Source: Natronorubrum sulfidifaciens JCM 14089 (lineage in GTDB: Archaea > Halobacteriota > Halobacteria > Halobacteriales > Natrialbaceae). Taken from it: DNA of 64,000 nt. Position 1 is the first letter of the stretch; the number at the start of each line of letters is the position of its first letter. Position numbers and translations under genes: made by a program. The stretch is from contig NZ_AOHX01000045.1 in the NCBI RefSeq assembly GCF_000337735.1, positions 41,804 to 105,803 of the forward strand, in the 5' to 3' direction. Shown piece after piece: positions 47,228 to 55,080 of the stretch. The notes below the pieces were generated by a model that ran no database searches, was not told where the DNA came from, and saw nothing but the letters and a program-made list of their open reading frames with translations.

Positions 47228-47634
47228 CGGCTCCCCCCATCGGTCGCAGCGAGCCCGATTTCGCAGGCGTCCATAAGGCGCTCGGCGCGCTGGAGTAACA
47301 GCCCACGCCCATCGTCGGTGAGGACGTACTGGTTCGTGCGCTTGTCGAGTTCGGACTTTTCGACGAGCCCGCGTTCAACGAGCGCATCGAGATTCGTGTA
47401 CAGCCGTCCGTGATTGACCTCGCCGTGCTGGGGCTCGAGTCGCCGCTTGATCGCGAGTCCGTAGCTGGTCTCGTCGTCGCGCTCGAGTCGGGCGATCGCC
47501 TCGAGCGTGTCTCGCTGGAATCCCGTGAGATCGCCCCACGTGGTTCCACCGTCAGCGATGAGTTGCTGGTCAGTAACAGTCGATGCTGCTGGTCGGTCGG
47601 GGCTTTCAAGACCCCGCGAATAGTCGTCGTACAT
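47224..47634 (-). CDS. PadR-family transcriptional regulator
   Basis: 136 residues. After a ~35-residue acidic leader comes the PadR wHTH: WGDLTGFQRDTLEAIARLER, SYGLAIKRRLEP, EVNHGRLYTNLDALVERGLV, KRTNQYVLTDDGRGLL. Dimeric DNA-binding repressors of this kind often control lysogeny genes in haloarchaeal proviruses. First gene of the PadR/19-aa/integrase cluster; it faces the phiH1-like gene across a 234-base spacer, where a CTCAC...GTGAG half-palindrome (47779-47794) could be an operator. Confidence 0.82.
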   Translation of the reverse strand: MYDDYSRGLESPDRPAASTVTDQQLIADGGTTWGDLTGFQRDTLEAIARLERDDETSYGLAIKRRLEPQHGEVNHGRLYTNLDALVERGLVEKSELDKRTNQYVLTDDGRGLLLQRAERLMDACEIGLAATDGGSR

Positions 47635-47868
47635 GGCTTGCGTACCTGGATTACGCGAGCCGCGCGGACCCGGTGTCCCTAGCACCGGACCGCATTCTTG
47701 CAATGGGCCCGACAGACAGTCAGGCCCGCGTGTAACTCGCGTTATCAGATCAGTCGTGACTCCATCACTATAAAATCTCTCACTAGTTGGTGAGCCATCT
47801 CTCGCTATACGTTGATATTTGATCGTCGTACCGGTAGGCGTATCCTTTCGTTCTGACACAGATGACGT

Positions 47869-48135
47869 ATGCGACAGCCCGGCGATTGGATGCAACAGCC
47901 GACCGACGATCGAGTTCTCGAGGCGTTGGATTCGTCGGGTCTGATTCTCTCTCCAGCAGTGCTCGCAAAGAACATCGAGCGAAGCCGCGAAGAGGTCACT
48001 CGCCGGCTTTCGGCTCTCGTCGACTATGGGCTCGTCACTCGAGTCGAGCGCGGATACTACGAGATCACCGACCTCGGCGAGCAGTATCTCGCGGGTGATC
48101 TCGATGCGGCCGACCTCGAGCCGACCGACAGCTGA
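47869..48135 (+). CDS. phiH1 repressor-like winged-helix protein
   Basis: 88 residues. WMQQPTDDRVLEALDSSGLI, LSPAVLAKNIERSREEVTRR, LSALVDYGLVTRVERGYYEI and TDLGEQYLAGDLD form the wHTH typical of the phiH1-repressor-like group that maintains lysogeny and immunity in haloarchaeal temperate viruses. Divergent from the PadR-integrase cluster, as expected of a lysogeny switch. ATG 47890 is a possible internal start. Convergent with the next gene (5-base gap). Confidence 0.85.
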   Translation: MRQPGDWMQQPTDDRVLEALDSSGLILSPAVLAKNIERSREEVTRRLSALVDYGLVTRVERGYYEITDLGEQYLAGDLDAADLEPTDS

Positions 48136-48140
48136 CCGGC

Positions 48141-48434
48141 TCACGAATCGATCCCCTCGAGTCCAGTCCGCTGGATCACCGGCTCGATCCACGCCGGGAG
48201 TTCATCATCGATACGCTGACCGTTCTGGTTGAGAACCATCACGAGCCCGGCAACGTCACCATTCACGCCGAAGATCCACTGACGGCCGTTCGGAACCCGC
48301 ACGTCGACACGTGCGCGGTTCGTCGGGAGTCCTGTAATCTCGACTCGAGCCGTTCGGCCGTCCGGGAGATCGACCGCGATCTCCTCGAGCGGATTCGTTG
48401 CGTTTGATTCAGATCTAGTTGCGATCCGTGACAT
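48141..48434 (-). CDS. Hypothetical protein of the provirus
   Basis: 97 residues. A beta-rich core (EEIAVDLPDGRTARVEITGL; RARVDVRVPNGRQWIFGVNG; VAGLVMVLNQNGQRIDD) with an acidic C-terminal segment; no known motif. ATG 48434 is preferred to 48461 because a TATG-containing box lies 22-30 bases upstream of it. Function unknown. Confidence 0.6.
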   Translation of the reverse strand: MSRIATRSESNATNPLEEIAVDLPDGRTARVEITGLPTNRARVDVRVPNGRQWIFGVNGDVAGLVMVLNQNGQRIDDELPAWIEPVIQRTGLEGIDS

Positions 48435-48476
48435 ACACTGGGGAAAGAACGAAGCCCCCATATTCCTACACCGGTA

Positions 48477-48572
48477 GTGGCCGGAAAACGTCGATATTCA
48501 ATTTGTCGCCTGAAAACAGTACTGAGAGGAGCTGAAACCGGTGGCCGGAAAGTGGCCGGGAAGTGGCCGGGA
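48477..48572 (+). repeat. GTGGCCGG iteron-like direct repeats
   Basis: Four direct copies of GTGGCCGGRA: one at 48477 and three at exact 11-base spacing (48541, 48552, 48563), followed by AATTTTTG and a long AT-rich stretch to 48900. Direct repeats beside an AT-rich region about 1 kb from an Orc1/Cdc6-type gene are the layout of a replication origin. The whole spacer 48435-48907 (473 bases) holds no convincing gene. Confidence 0.55.
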
Positions 48573-48874
48573 AGAATTTTTGAGGCCCTGCTATTCAAGA
48601 ATAATATCCTATGATGTACACTACACGCTCGAATTGATCGCTGAGATACCGACCAGTTTCAGATAGTGACCGCTAAGTCGCGCTGAATACAGGGCGCGTA
48701 TCTTGTACCAAATCGTGTCAAATTTGTAGTAACCAAACTAACCAGGTATGAAAGGAACTTATTGAATACGTGATGTGAATTTTCGCATAATATACTGTTG
48801 CGGAGTATAGTGGTGCGGATCTGATGGACTCATCATAACACAGAATGCCAGCCTCCGTCGCATTTCAAATCACA

Positions 48875-48886
48875 TATTATATTTAT
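48875..48886 (+). promoter_or_regulatory. TATA box of the repeat-tailed membrane protein gene
   Basis: TATTATATTTAT lies 22-33 bases before ATG 48908, so translation most likely starts there and not at the ATG 48845 upstream of the promoter. Confidence 0.6.
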
Positions 48887-48907
48887 TTTCAGTTTCTATC
48901 TGGTGGT

Positions 48908-49411
48908 ATGGTTGATTGGAAAACAATGAGAGAAGCCTTTGCACAGGCCGCTTCATGGATGGCTGGTGGACTTTTTGGTGGGCTTGTGTTTGCCCTTTTT
49001 AGTTTGTCGATAGACGTTATATCTCCGGAATTTTTAACGATTTTCTTACTAATTTCTGGGTTAGCAATTTATGTCTCGTACGGAGTGGTGCAATTGAGAC
49101 CAGACAAAGGACAAGATATGGTGGAAATAAAGGAAGAACTTCGTCAGGTTCGGGCCGAAATGGTCGATGACGAGCCTAATGACTTGGAGGAAATAAAGGA
49201 AGAACTTCGTCAGATTCAGGCCGAAGTGGTCGATGACGAGCCTAATGACTTGGAGGAAAAAGAAGGAGTCGATGACGAGCCTAATGATTTGGAGGAAAAA
49301 GAAGGAGTCGATGACGAGCCTAATGATTTGGAGGAAAAAGAAGGAGTCGATGAGAGCGAAACAGATAGAGAAGTGGACATGGATGAAGAAATAGAACTGG
49401 AGACGCAGTAA
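48908..49411 (+). CDS. Membrane protein with tandem DDEPNDLEE repeats
   Basis: 167 residues. Two hydrophobic helices (WMAGGLFGGLVFALFSLSI and LTIFLLISGLAIYVSYGVV) are followed by a cytoplasmic or surface tail made of repeats: two units of about 23 residues (IKEELRQ..AE.VDDEPNDLEE) and three 13-residue units (KEGVDDEPNDLEE), nearly identical at DNA level. The tail would be a strongly acidic coiled coil. AT-rich, accessory. Unknown function; it could tether a replication or virion component to the membrane. Confidence 0.65.
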   Translation: MVDWKTMREAFAQAASWMAGGLFGGLVFALFSLSIDVISPEFLTIFLLISGLAIYVSYGVVQLRPDKGQDMVEIKEELRQVRAEMVDDEPNDLEEIKEELRQIQAEVVDDEPNDLEEKEGVDDEPNDLEEKEGVDDEPNDLEEKEGVDESETDREVDMDEEIELETQ

Positions 49412-49584
49412 CATTGCGCTATTAATCACTCAGCATTTTGGGTACTTTCCAACCTGATGTATACAGCGGGAGTGCTAGACGCCCAAGGATTCTCTGGAGC
49501 GGATAGATTTAATAAATACATTCTCTGTGCTGACCGCTATGTGGGCGTCAGATGAACCAGTCAGTGAGTGTCAACAAACCGTCG

Positions 49585-50598
49585 TCAGAGATCCGGAATC
49601 GAGTAGTTCTTTCCTCTCCCTGTCCCAGTGGCCTCGAGCAAGCCGTACTTGTCGACGAGCGTCGAGAGATATCGCCGACGGGTTCGGTTCGGCTTCGGAT
49701 CACCGGCCCGTTCCTCGTACGTCGCATGGAGATCGGTGACACCGATCCGGCCAGCGTCGGCAACGATATCGTACAACAGCCGTTTGTGCGTTCCCAAAGT
49801 ATCGATGTGATCCTGTCGGAGATCAGTCCGAGCCGCACTGTGGATTGCATTCACGTCGTCGTGCCTGATCTGTGATCGATCGTCTCGCATGACACGCTTG
49901 GTGGCTTTCTCGAGATGCTTGATCGCCTCTCGAGCATCGCCAGCTGCGATATCGGCGATGTACTCCACGACATCCATCGTGATCACGCCGGGGCGAAGGC
50001 CCGCGTCGATCCGCGCCAGCAGAATGTCGACTAACTCTTGATGTGCGTATTTCCGAAGTCGAAGCGTCTCGGCACTCGAGAAACGCGATTTCACCCGCCC
50101 ATTCAGCTGATAGTTGGCGAAGAAGTCGTCTTCGTCGATGGTGATCCCGACGATCGTCACGTTCGGGAGATCGCCGAGCCCCAGCAAGAGCGTCTCGTCC
50201 TCTAGAACGTCGACCTCGTCGAGGATCGCAACGATATGATCGTCCGTTTCTCGAAACGTCTCGATGAACGTACTCGCGGCCGTCCCGTCTCGAGAGAGAT
50301 GATTCCCGATTCCGGAATCCTGTGCGAGTCCATGGAGTACCTCCGTCTTCGACGAGCCGGACATACAGTTCCAGTAGGCTCGCCGAACGCCGAACGACTC
50401 TTGACGGAGTTTTCGCACGACGTACTTCGCGAGGGTCGTCTTCCCCGAGCCCGATGGGCCGAAAATCAGGCTATGCTCGCCACCGATCCCGTTCGTGATG
50501 GGCTCCAGCGCTGCGGCGAGTTGGCTGATCTGACCGTCCCGGTGCTCGAGATCCTGGGGGAGATACGTTGTCTCGAGTGCTCGAGCGTCCGTAATCAT
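49585..50598 (-). CDS. Cdc6/Orc1-type AAA+ replication initiator
   Basis: 337 residues. Walker A FGPSGSGKTTLAKYVV, Walker B HIVAILDEVDVLED, sensor 1 NVTIVGITIDEDD, arginine finger/sensor 2 region (VKSRFSSAETLRL; IAAGDAREAIKHLEKATKRV) and a C-terminal winged helix (YDIVADAGRIGVTDLHATYE). Typical of Cdc6 paralogues carried by haloarchaeal plasmids and viruses, shorter than the ~400-residue chromosomal ones. It would bind the provirus origin. The TATTAATTA box at 50621-50629 sets a leaderless start at ATG 50598. Confidence 0.88.
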   Translation of the reverse strand: MITDARALETTYLPQDLEHRDGQISQLAAALEPITNGIGGEHSLIFGPSGSGKTTLAKYVVRKLRQESFGVRRAYWNCMSGSSKTEVLHGLAQDSGIGNHLSRDGTAASTFIETFRETDDHIVAILDEVDVLEDETLLLGLGDLPNVTIVGITIDEDDFFANYQLNGRVKSRFSSAETLRLRKYAHQELVDILLARIDAGLRPGVITMDVVEYIADIAAGDAREAIKHLEKATKRVMRDDRSQIRHDDVNAIHSAARTDLRQDHIDTLGTHKRLLYDIVADAGRIGVTDLHATYEERAGDPKPNRTRRRYLSTLVDKYGLLEATGTGRGKNYSIPDL

Positions 50599-50750
50599 GA
50601 GCTATAACTATCAGACTCAGTATTAATTACTGACGGTTGGAGTAAATCACGAATCGAGAGTTCAGTCTTCAGACAGGGAGCTGGCTAATTATCGGCATTG
50701 ATAGCTAGGGAAAGAGACTAATCTGACCACTGATATGCAAGAATGTATTC

Positions 50751-51293
50751 ATGACGCTGTCACAAGCGCAACAAAAAACACTCACATCATATCTCGCCGA
50801 CGGGGAGACGGCAATCACTGCGTGTTCCAGAGAGTCAGTCACGTATCTGCTAACCGATAGGCGGCTATTCACGTATCATGAAAAGAACAACGGAACAACC
50901 ACAGCCAAATCACAGTTTTTGGACGGTTTGGGTGGAGTAAACATTCGAAAGAAGGAGGGTCGGGACCTGAATACGGACAGTTTAGCAGCTGGTTTGATTG
51001 CACTTTTTACCGGACTTGTCTCCTTGGCGCTCCAAGGACAGATGTCGGAAGGTCTCGCTGCTATGTTCATCGTGATTGGTGTTGCTGGGATTCTCGGTGG
51101 TATAATCGCACTCATACACGCTTTCGATACTGAAGAGGGCCAGATTTCTGTTCAGCTACGAACGCAAGAGGGAGAGGTAACAAAGTCGCTACAGCTACAC
51201 GAAACGTCTCTCGAGTTCGCGGAAGCAATTTCGAAGGCAGCCAGTAACGCCCACAAACCAGACGAAGAGCACGTCAAGAAAGTTTCAGCATAA
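50751..51293 (+). CDS. PH-domain-like membrane protein
   Basis: 180 residues. The N-terminal ~65 residues (LADGETAITACSRESVTYLL, TDRRLFTYHEK) match the start of bacterial-type PH (bPH) domains. Two hydrophobic helices follow (SLAAGLIALFTGLVSLAL and AAMFIVIGVAGILGGIIALI), then a second small beta region with an amphipathic C-terminal helix (LEFAEAISKAASN). Unknown function; AT-rich accessory gene. Confidence 0.6.
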   Translation: MTLSQAQQKTLTSYLADGETAITACSRESVTYLLTDRRLFTYHEKNNGTTTAKSQFLDGLGGVNIRKKEGRDLNTDSLAAGLIALFTGLVSLALQGQMSEGLAAMFIVIGVAGILGGIIALIHAFDTEEGQISVQLRTQEGEVTKSLQLHETSLEFAEAISKAASNAHKPDEEHVKKVSA

Positions 51294-51345
51294 AACTCTA
51301 AGCAGAATTGAAGTTCGGTTCCCTAAGCAGGCACGGAATCGGCAG

Positions 51346-52185
51346 CTACTCGCTGGGCTCGGTTGTCCCAGTCGGCGTGCGATATCGCGGCTGGAGTCCA
51401 AGCGATCGCGCGGCGTCGGCGGAGATCGTCACCATGCGCTCGCCGGAGGTGACGGGTTCCTTCGCCACGTCTTCGATCAGCGCCGCCAGCTCGTCGCGGT
51501 AGGATTTGTCGCGTTCCTCCTGAATCTGAACGGTCTCTTTCGTTCGCTGGTGGATCGCCCGGTTCGCGAGATACGCCAACACGAACATCTCGCGAACTTC
51601 GAACGGTGCCTCATCGAGATACCACGGCAACGTGAAGTCCTCGAGTCGCGCCTTCGGCCCGACTGGCGCACCGAGGACGGCAAGCGTTCGGCCCAAGACC
51701 GACCCGGCGACCGTCGGTCGAACCTCCGTCGATCGCGAGTCGTCATCCTCGTGGTAGAACTCGTGTTCAACCCCGACACCCTCGAGCGCGTCGATCACGT
51801 GCGAGCGGTGATCGCGATGGTTCAACGCAAAGGAGGGAGTGAACGTCTCGATGGCGATCGAGCCACCGGAGAACACGTTCGCGACGAGCGTATTCAGTGC
51901 GAGAAACGTCCCATCTTGCATGGTCGCATCTAACCAGCCGTAGTCGCGGGCGATCTCGATCCCGCGGGCGGCATCCGGCTTCCCGCCGTCGGTCCACCCA
52001 CGAACGCGCCCACGTGGGAACTCCAGCGCATTCGAGATCGCGTAGGAGCCTTTGTCCGGATGCTGACTCGCGTAACGCAACACGGCCTGGTAGTCGAGGA
52101 CGGCCGCCCACGGATCACTGTATGCCCCGCCGTCGTAGGTGCGCGCGAGATCACGCTCGTCGATTACGGGGGTGTCCCAGTCCAT
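51346..52185 (-). CDS. Haloarchaeal viral-type protein with HTH-like start (hypothetical)
   Basis: 279 residues. An N-terminal helix-turn-helix-like segment (GSYAISNALEFPRGRVRGWT DGGKP) is followed by a mixed region (LNTLVANVFSGGSIAIETF TPS; NHRDHRSHVIDALEGVGVEHE) that recalls LAGLIDADG/homing-endonuclease-derived proteins seen in haloviruses, but no intact acidic catalytic pair is evident. The end is helical (QRTKETVQIQEERDKSYRDE). Possibly a DNA-binding regulator. Function not assigned. Confidence 0.55.
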   Translation of the reverse strand: MDWDTPVIDERDLARTYDGGAYSDPWAAVLDYQAVLRYASQHPDKGSYAISNALEFPRGRVRGWTDGGKPDAARGIEIARDYGWLDATMQDGTFLALNTLVANVFSGGSIAIETFTPSFALNHRDHRSHVIDALEGVGVEHEFYHEDDDSRSTEVRPTVAGSVLGRTLAVLGAPVGPKARLEDFTLPWYLDEAPFEVREMFVLAYLANRAIHQRTKETVQIQEERDKSYRDELAALIEDVAKEPVTSGERMVTISADAARSLGLQPRYRTPTGTTEPSE

Positions 52186-52355
52186 ACTGAGTTTCAGATG
52201 TGAGACTTCAAATATGTGTTGTATCGTTGAACAGTCGTCAAAACCGCAAGACGGCGTAGCTTCAAGGGGGTGCTGTAGGGTCTCTACACCTCCCTAATTA
52301 TCAGTTTTGAAAGCGCTCCAAAACGTTCTTTTCACCAATACGTTGGACTTTGGGA

Positions 52356-52369
52356 TAATTATATATATA
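52356..52369 (+). promoter_or_regulatory. Promoter of the triple-pilin cluster
   Basis: ATAATTATATATATA is the strongest TATA-like stretch in this region. The first pilin ATG is 151 bases downstream, so unlike most genes here the transcript would have a long leader (about 125 bases), which contains a GAGGGGC...GCTCCCTC hairpin (52419-52440). A leader-level control of pilin expression is plausible. The spacer 52186-52520 holds no other gene. Confidence 0.55.
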
Positions 52370-52520
52370 CAGTCTTCACTGGCTGCAAGTAGCACCGCAA
52401 CGACGAGACGGCACCGCCGAGGGGCGATTGTTAGCTCCCTCGAGCGCCGTCGGGTGTCACTGTGGCACTCGAAAGAAGTCATCTCACCGTTTGCGGGTGC
52501 GTGAAAACGCAAATCCAACT

Positions 52521-52940
52521 ATGGATCTCACGAAATATCGAAACAAGTTGATCGGAAGCGAAGACGAGCGAGCTGTATCGCCCGTCATCGGTGTCATTCT
52601 CATGGTCGCGATAACGGTGATTCTCGCGGCTGTGATCGCAGCGTTCGTGCTGGACATCGGCGATCTTGACGACAGTGCTCCAAACGCGCAGTTTGATTGG
52701 GGAACCGACGGAGGTTATATCGACGATGTAACCCATACCAGCGGGGATAATATCGATGCAGAATCAATCAATATTAACACAGTGGCAGATGGTGGCGGGG
52801 AGGATGAAGTCTCCGGTGATATTGAGGGTGGAACATGGACTGCTGGTGAGACGATAGACTTCACAGGAGATATCACCGAAGTCACGATTGTTTGGGAGGG
52901 AGACGGCAGCTCAACCGTTATTGCGGAGTACGAGATCTAA
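52521..52940 (+). CDS. Type IV pilin N-terminal domain protein, copy 1
   Basis: 139 residues. A charged start (KLIGSEDERA) precedes the H-domain [27 protein letters not shown], the archaeal PilA/DUF1628 signature cut by the prepilin peptidase PibD. A short variable beta domain follows (GTWTAGETIDFTG; TEVTIVWEGDGSSTVIAEYE). First of three tandem paralogues spaced by 2 bases (TAACAATG). They form a surface pilus or are structural parts of the provirus. Confidence 0.88.
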   Translation: MDLTKYRNKLIGSEDERAVSPVIGVILMVAITVILAAVIAAFVLDIGDLDDSAPNAQFDWGTDGGYIDDVTHTSGDNIDAESININTVADGGGEDEVSGDIEGGTWTAGETIDFTGDITEVTIVWEGDGSSTVIAEYEI

Positions 52941-52942
52941 CA

Positions 52943-53428
52943 ATGACTTACGACCTTAGTCAATACACTACGAAACTCATCGGCAGCAAAGATGAGAGGG
53001 CAGTTTCGCCAGTGATTGGTGTCATTCTCATGGTCGCAATAACCGTTATTCTCGCGGCCGTGATTGCGGCGTTCGTGCTGGATATTGGTGACCTTGACGA
53101 CAGTGCACCAAACGCTCAATTCGACTGGGAAAACACGAGTGATGGGGTCGAAGTTACACATACCAGTGGGGACGACATCAATTTAGATCCAGTCACTGTG
53201 CAAATTGATTTTGATGGTGACAAAAGTGCTGAAAGTGACCTATCCGACTCAAGTTCTGACGAATTCACAGCTGGAGATACAATGGAGATTGACGAGAATG
53301 GTGTTGACTTCGATGGTAATACTGACTGGGATGGAGATAGCATCAGTGATCCAGACGAGATAGATGAAGTCACAATCACATGGGAATCAGATGGTTCCTC
53401 AACAATTATCGCCAATTATGAGCCCTAA
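52943..53428 (+). CDS. Type IV pilin N-terminal domain protein, copy 2
   Basis: 161 residues, same N-terminal ~60 residues as copy 1 ([20 protein letters not shown]...[18 protein letters not shown]) with a different, Asp/Ser-rich body ([20 protein letters not shown]) and the shared end [20 protein letters not shown]. The conservation of start and end with a divergent middle suggests duplication followed by diversification or recombination of the exposed part. Spacing to both neighbours is TAACAATG. Confidence 0.88.
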   Translation: MTYDLSQYTTKLIGSKDERAVSPVIGVILMVAITVILAAVIAAFVLDIGDLDDSAPNAQFDWENTSDGVEVTHTSGDDINLDPVTVQIDFDGDKSAESDLSDSSSDEFTAGDTMEIDENGVDFDGNTDWDGDSISDPDEIDEVTITWESDGSSTIIANYEP

Positions 53429-53430
53429 CA

Positions 53431-53967
53431 ATGAAATTTATTAAAAAACTCGTCGGTAGCGAAGACGAACGCGCTGTCTCGCCAGTGATTGGTGTAATCC
53501 TCATGGTTGCGATAACTGTAATCCTCGCAGCTGTGATTGCAGCGTTCGTGCTTGACATTGGCGACCTTGATGACAGTGCACCGCAGGCACAGTATGACTG
53601 GGAAAGTAATTCCACTAACAATATGACCGAGATCACTCACACTAGCGGAGACGATATTGATCTCAATGATGTCAGTGTGACAATCGAAGCGACGAATACC
53701 AGTCAAACTAGAGATGATGTAACAGCAACAACAGAACTTGGTGATGAGGAATTCACAGCAGGTGACACAATCACCTTTGAAATAAACGAAGCTAGTGATC
53801 GTGAGGCGATTGCAATCTCTGGTGCCGGAACTACTGCGCTTCCGTTCGACGATCTTGATACCTCTGGAAGTGGAGACCAATTCAATTATGATGATGAGAT
53901 TTTGAAGGTTACTCTCACCTGGGAGAGTGACGGAACTTCAAGTATCATCGCAGAGTACGAACCGTAA
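53431..53967 (+). CDS. Type IV pilin N-terminal domain protein, copy 3
   Basis: 178 residues, the longest of the three. Begins [20 protein letters not shown]; the H-domain is nearly identical to copies 1 and 2 in protein and DNA. The middle ([40 protein letters not shown]) has several N-x-S/T sites that could be glycosylated. Ends [21 protein letters not shown]. The MITE lies 32 bases downstream. Confidence 0.88.
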   Translation: MKFIKKLVGSEDERAVSPVIGVILMVAITVILAAVIAAFVLDIGDLDDSAPQAQYDWESNSTNNMTEITHTSGDDIDLNDVSVTIEATNTSQTRDDVTATTELGDEEFTAGDTITFEINEASDREAIAISGAGTTALPFDDLDTSGSGDQFNYDDEILKVTLTWESDGTSSIIAEYEP

Positions 53968-53999
53968 TCGAAATTTCTTTTTCATATTATCTCTTAGCG

Positions 54000-54173
54000 G
54001 GCGGTGGTGCAGAAGTCTTCACAGGCCTTGTACTTCCAGAATCTGATTTCCTGAATGGGAAAATTTCAATCCTGTTTGGAATGGTTCTATTGCAGCGTTT
54101 GGTCCTGTTCATATAGTGGGTGCTATTAGGGATCTGCCGAGTTAGACCTTGAGACTAGTTCTGCACCACCGCC
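54000..54173. mobile_element. 174-bp MITE with 15-bp inverted repeats and 8-bp target duplication
   Basis: GGCGGTGGTGCAGAA at 54000-54014 and its exact complement TTCTGCACCACCGCC at 54159-54173 bound the element. Both sides carry the same 8 bases TCTTAGCG (53992-53999 and 54174-54181), a perfect target-site duplication. No transposase is inside; the terminal bases and the 8-bp duplication fit IS6-family ends. It inserted between the pilin cluster and the 54217-54399 gene. The inner 144 bases are AT-rich with no clear gene. Confidence 0.8.
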
Positions 54174-54216
54174 TCTTAGCGTTCAAAATACATCTACCTG
54201 TAATATCCGTCTATTA

Positions 54217-54399
54217 TCAATGAAGGCTTTCGACCAACTCGAGTGACCATTCTCCCTCTCCCACATGCCGAATGTGGACGTGATGTTCGCCCTCGAGTCG
54301 CCCATCCTCGTCTAGCAGACCCTCGAGGCGGACGTCGTCTTTCGGCAGCGTGATGCCGACCGAATCCTGATCCAGCTGGCGGAGTTTGTTCAGTGCCAT
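54217..54399 (-). CDS. AbrB-like/DUF8053-like small regulator
   Basis: 60 residues: KLRQLDQDSVGITLPKDDVR LEGLLDEDGRLEGEHHVHIR. The LxxLDxxSxGITLPKDDL core resembles haloarchaeal SpoVT/AbrB-type DNA-binding proteins, which form swapped-hairpin dimers. ATG 54399 fits the ATAAAAG box at 54424-54430. It stands between the MITE and the virion module, pointing away from it, so it may regulate that module. AbrB-like proteins often sit beside provirus genes. Confidence 0.65.
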   Translation of the reverse strand: MALNKLRQLDQDSVGITLPKDDVRLEGLLDEDGRLEGEHHVHIRHVGEGEWSLELVESLH

Positions 54400-54437
54400 A
54401 GCAGGCGGGCAACCCCCCATCTCATAAAAGTTGGTGA

Positions 54438-54941
<504 letters not shown>

Positions 54942-54957
54942 CCCGGAGGATTCCACA

Positions 54958-55080
54958 ATGACTTTCGATATTTTCGACGGCACAGCGGAGTGGTACAGCA
55001 CGACGATCACTGGCTATATCATCGCAGCCTCGGCCGTGTCGATCAGCCTGACGGCGGGCATGGCTTTGGGGGTGCTCTGA
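54958..55080 (+). CDS. Small membrane protein in virion module
   Basis: 40 residues: MTFDIFDGTAEWYSTTITGY then IIAASAVSISLTAGMALGVL. One transmembrane helix at the C-terminus. A Shine-Dalgarno-like GGAGG (54945-54949) lies 8 bases before ATG 54958, and its stop overlaps the spike gene start (TGATG), so it is translationally coupled. This small gene is easy to miss but the context strongly supports it. Confidence 0.7.
   Translation: MTFDIFDGTAEWYSTTITGYIIAASAVSISLTAGMALGVL

Noticed and set aside
52521..53967. Reading the three similar pilin segments as a CRISPR or simple repeat
   Set aside because: The similarity is confined to codons of a known signal/H-domain, at gene-length spacing; it is gene duplication.
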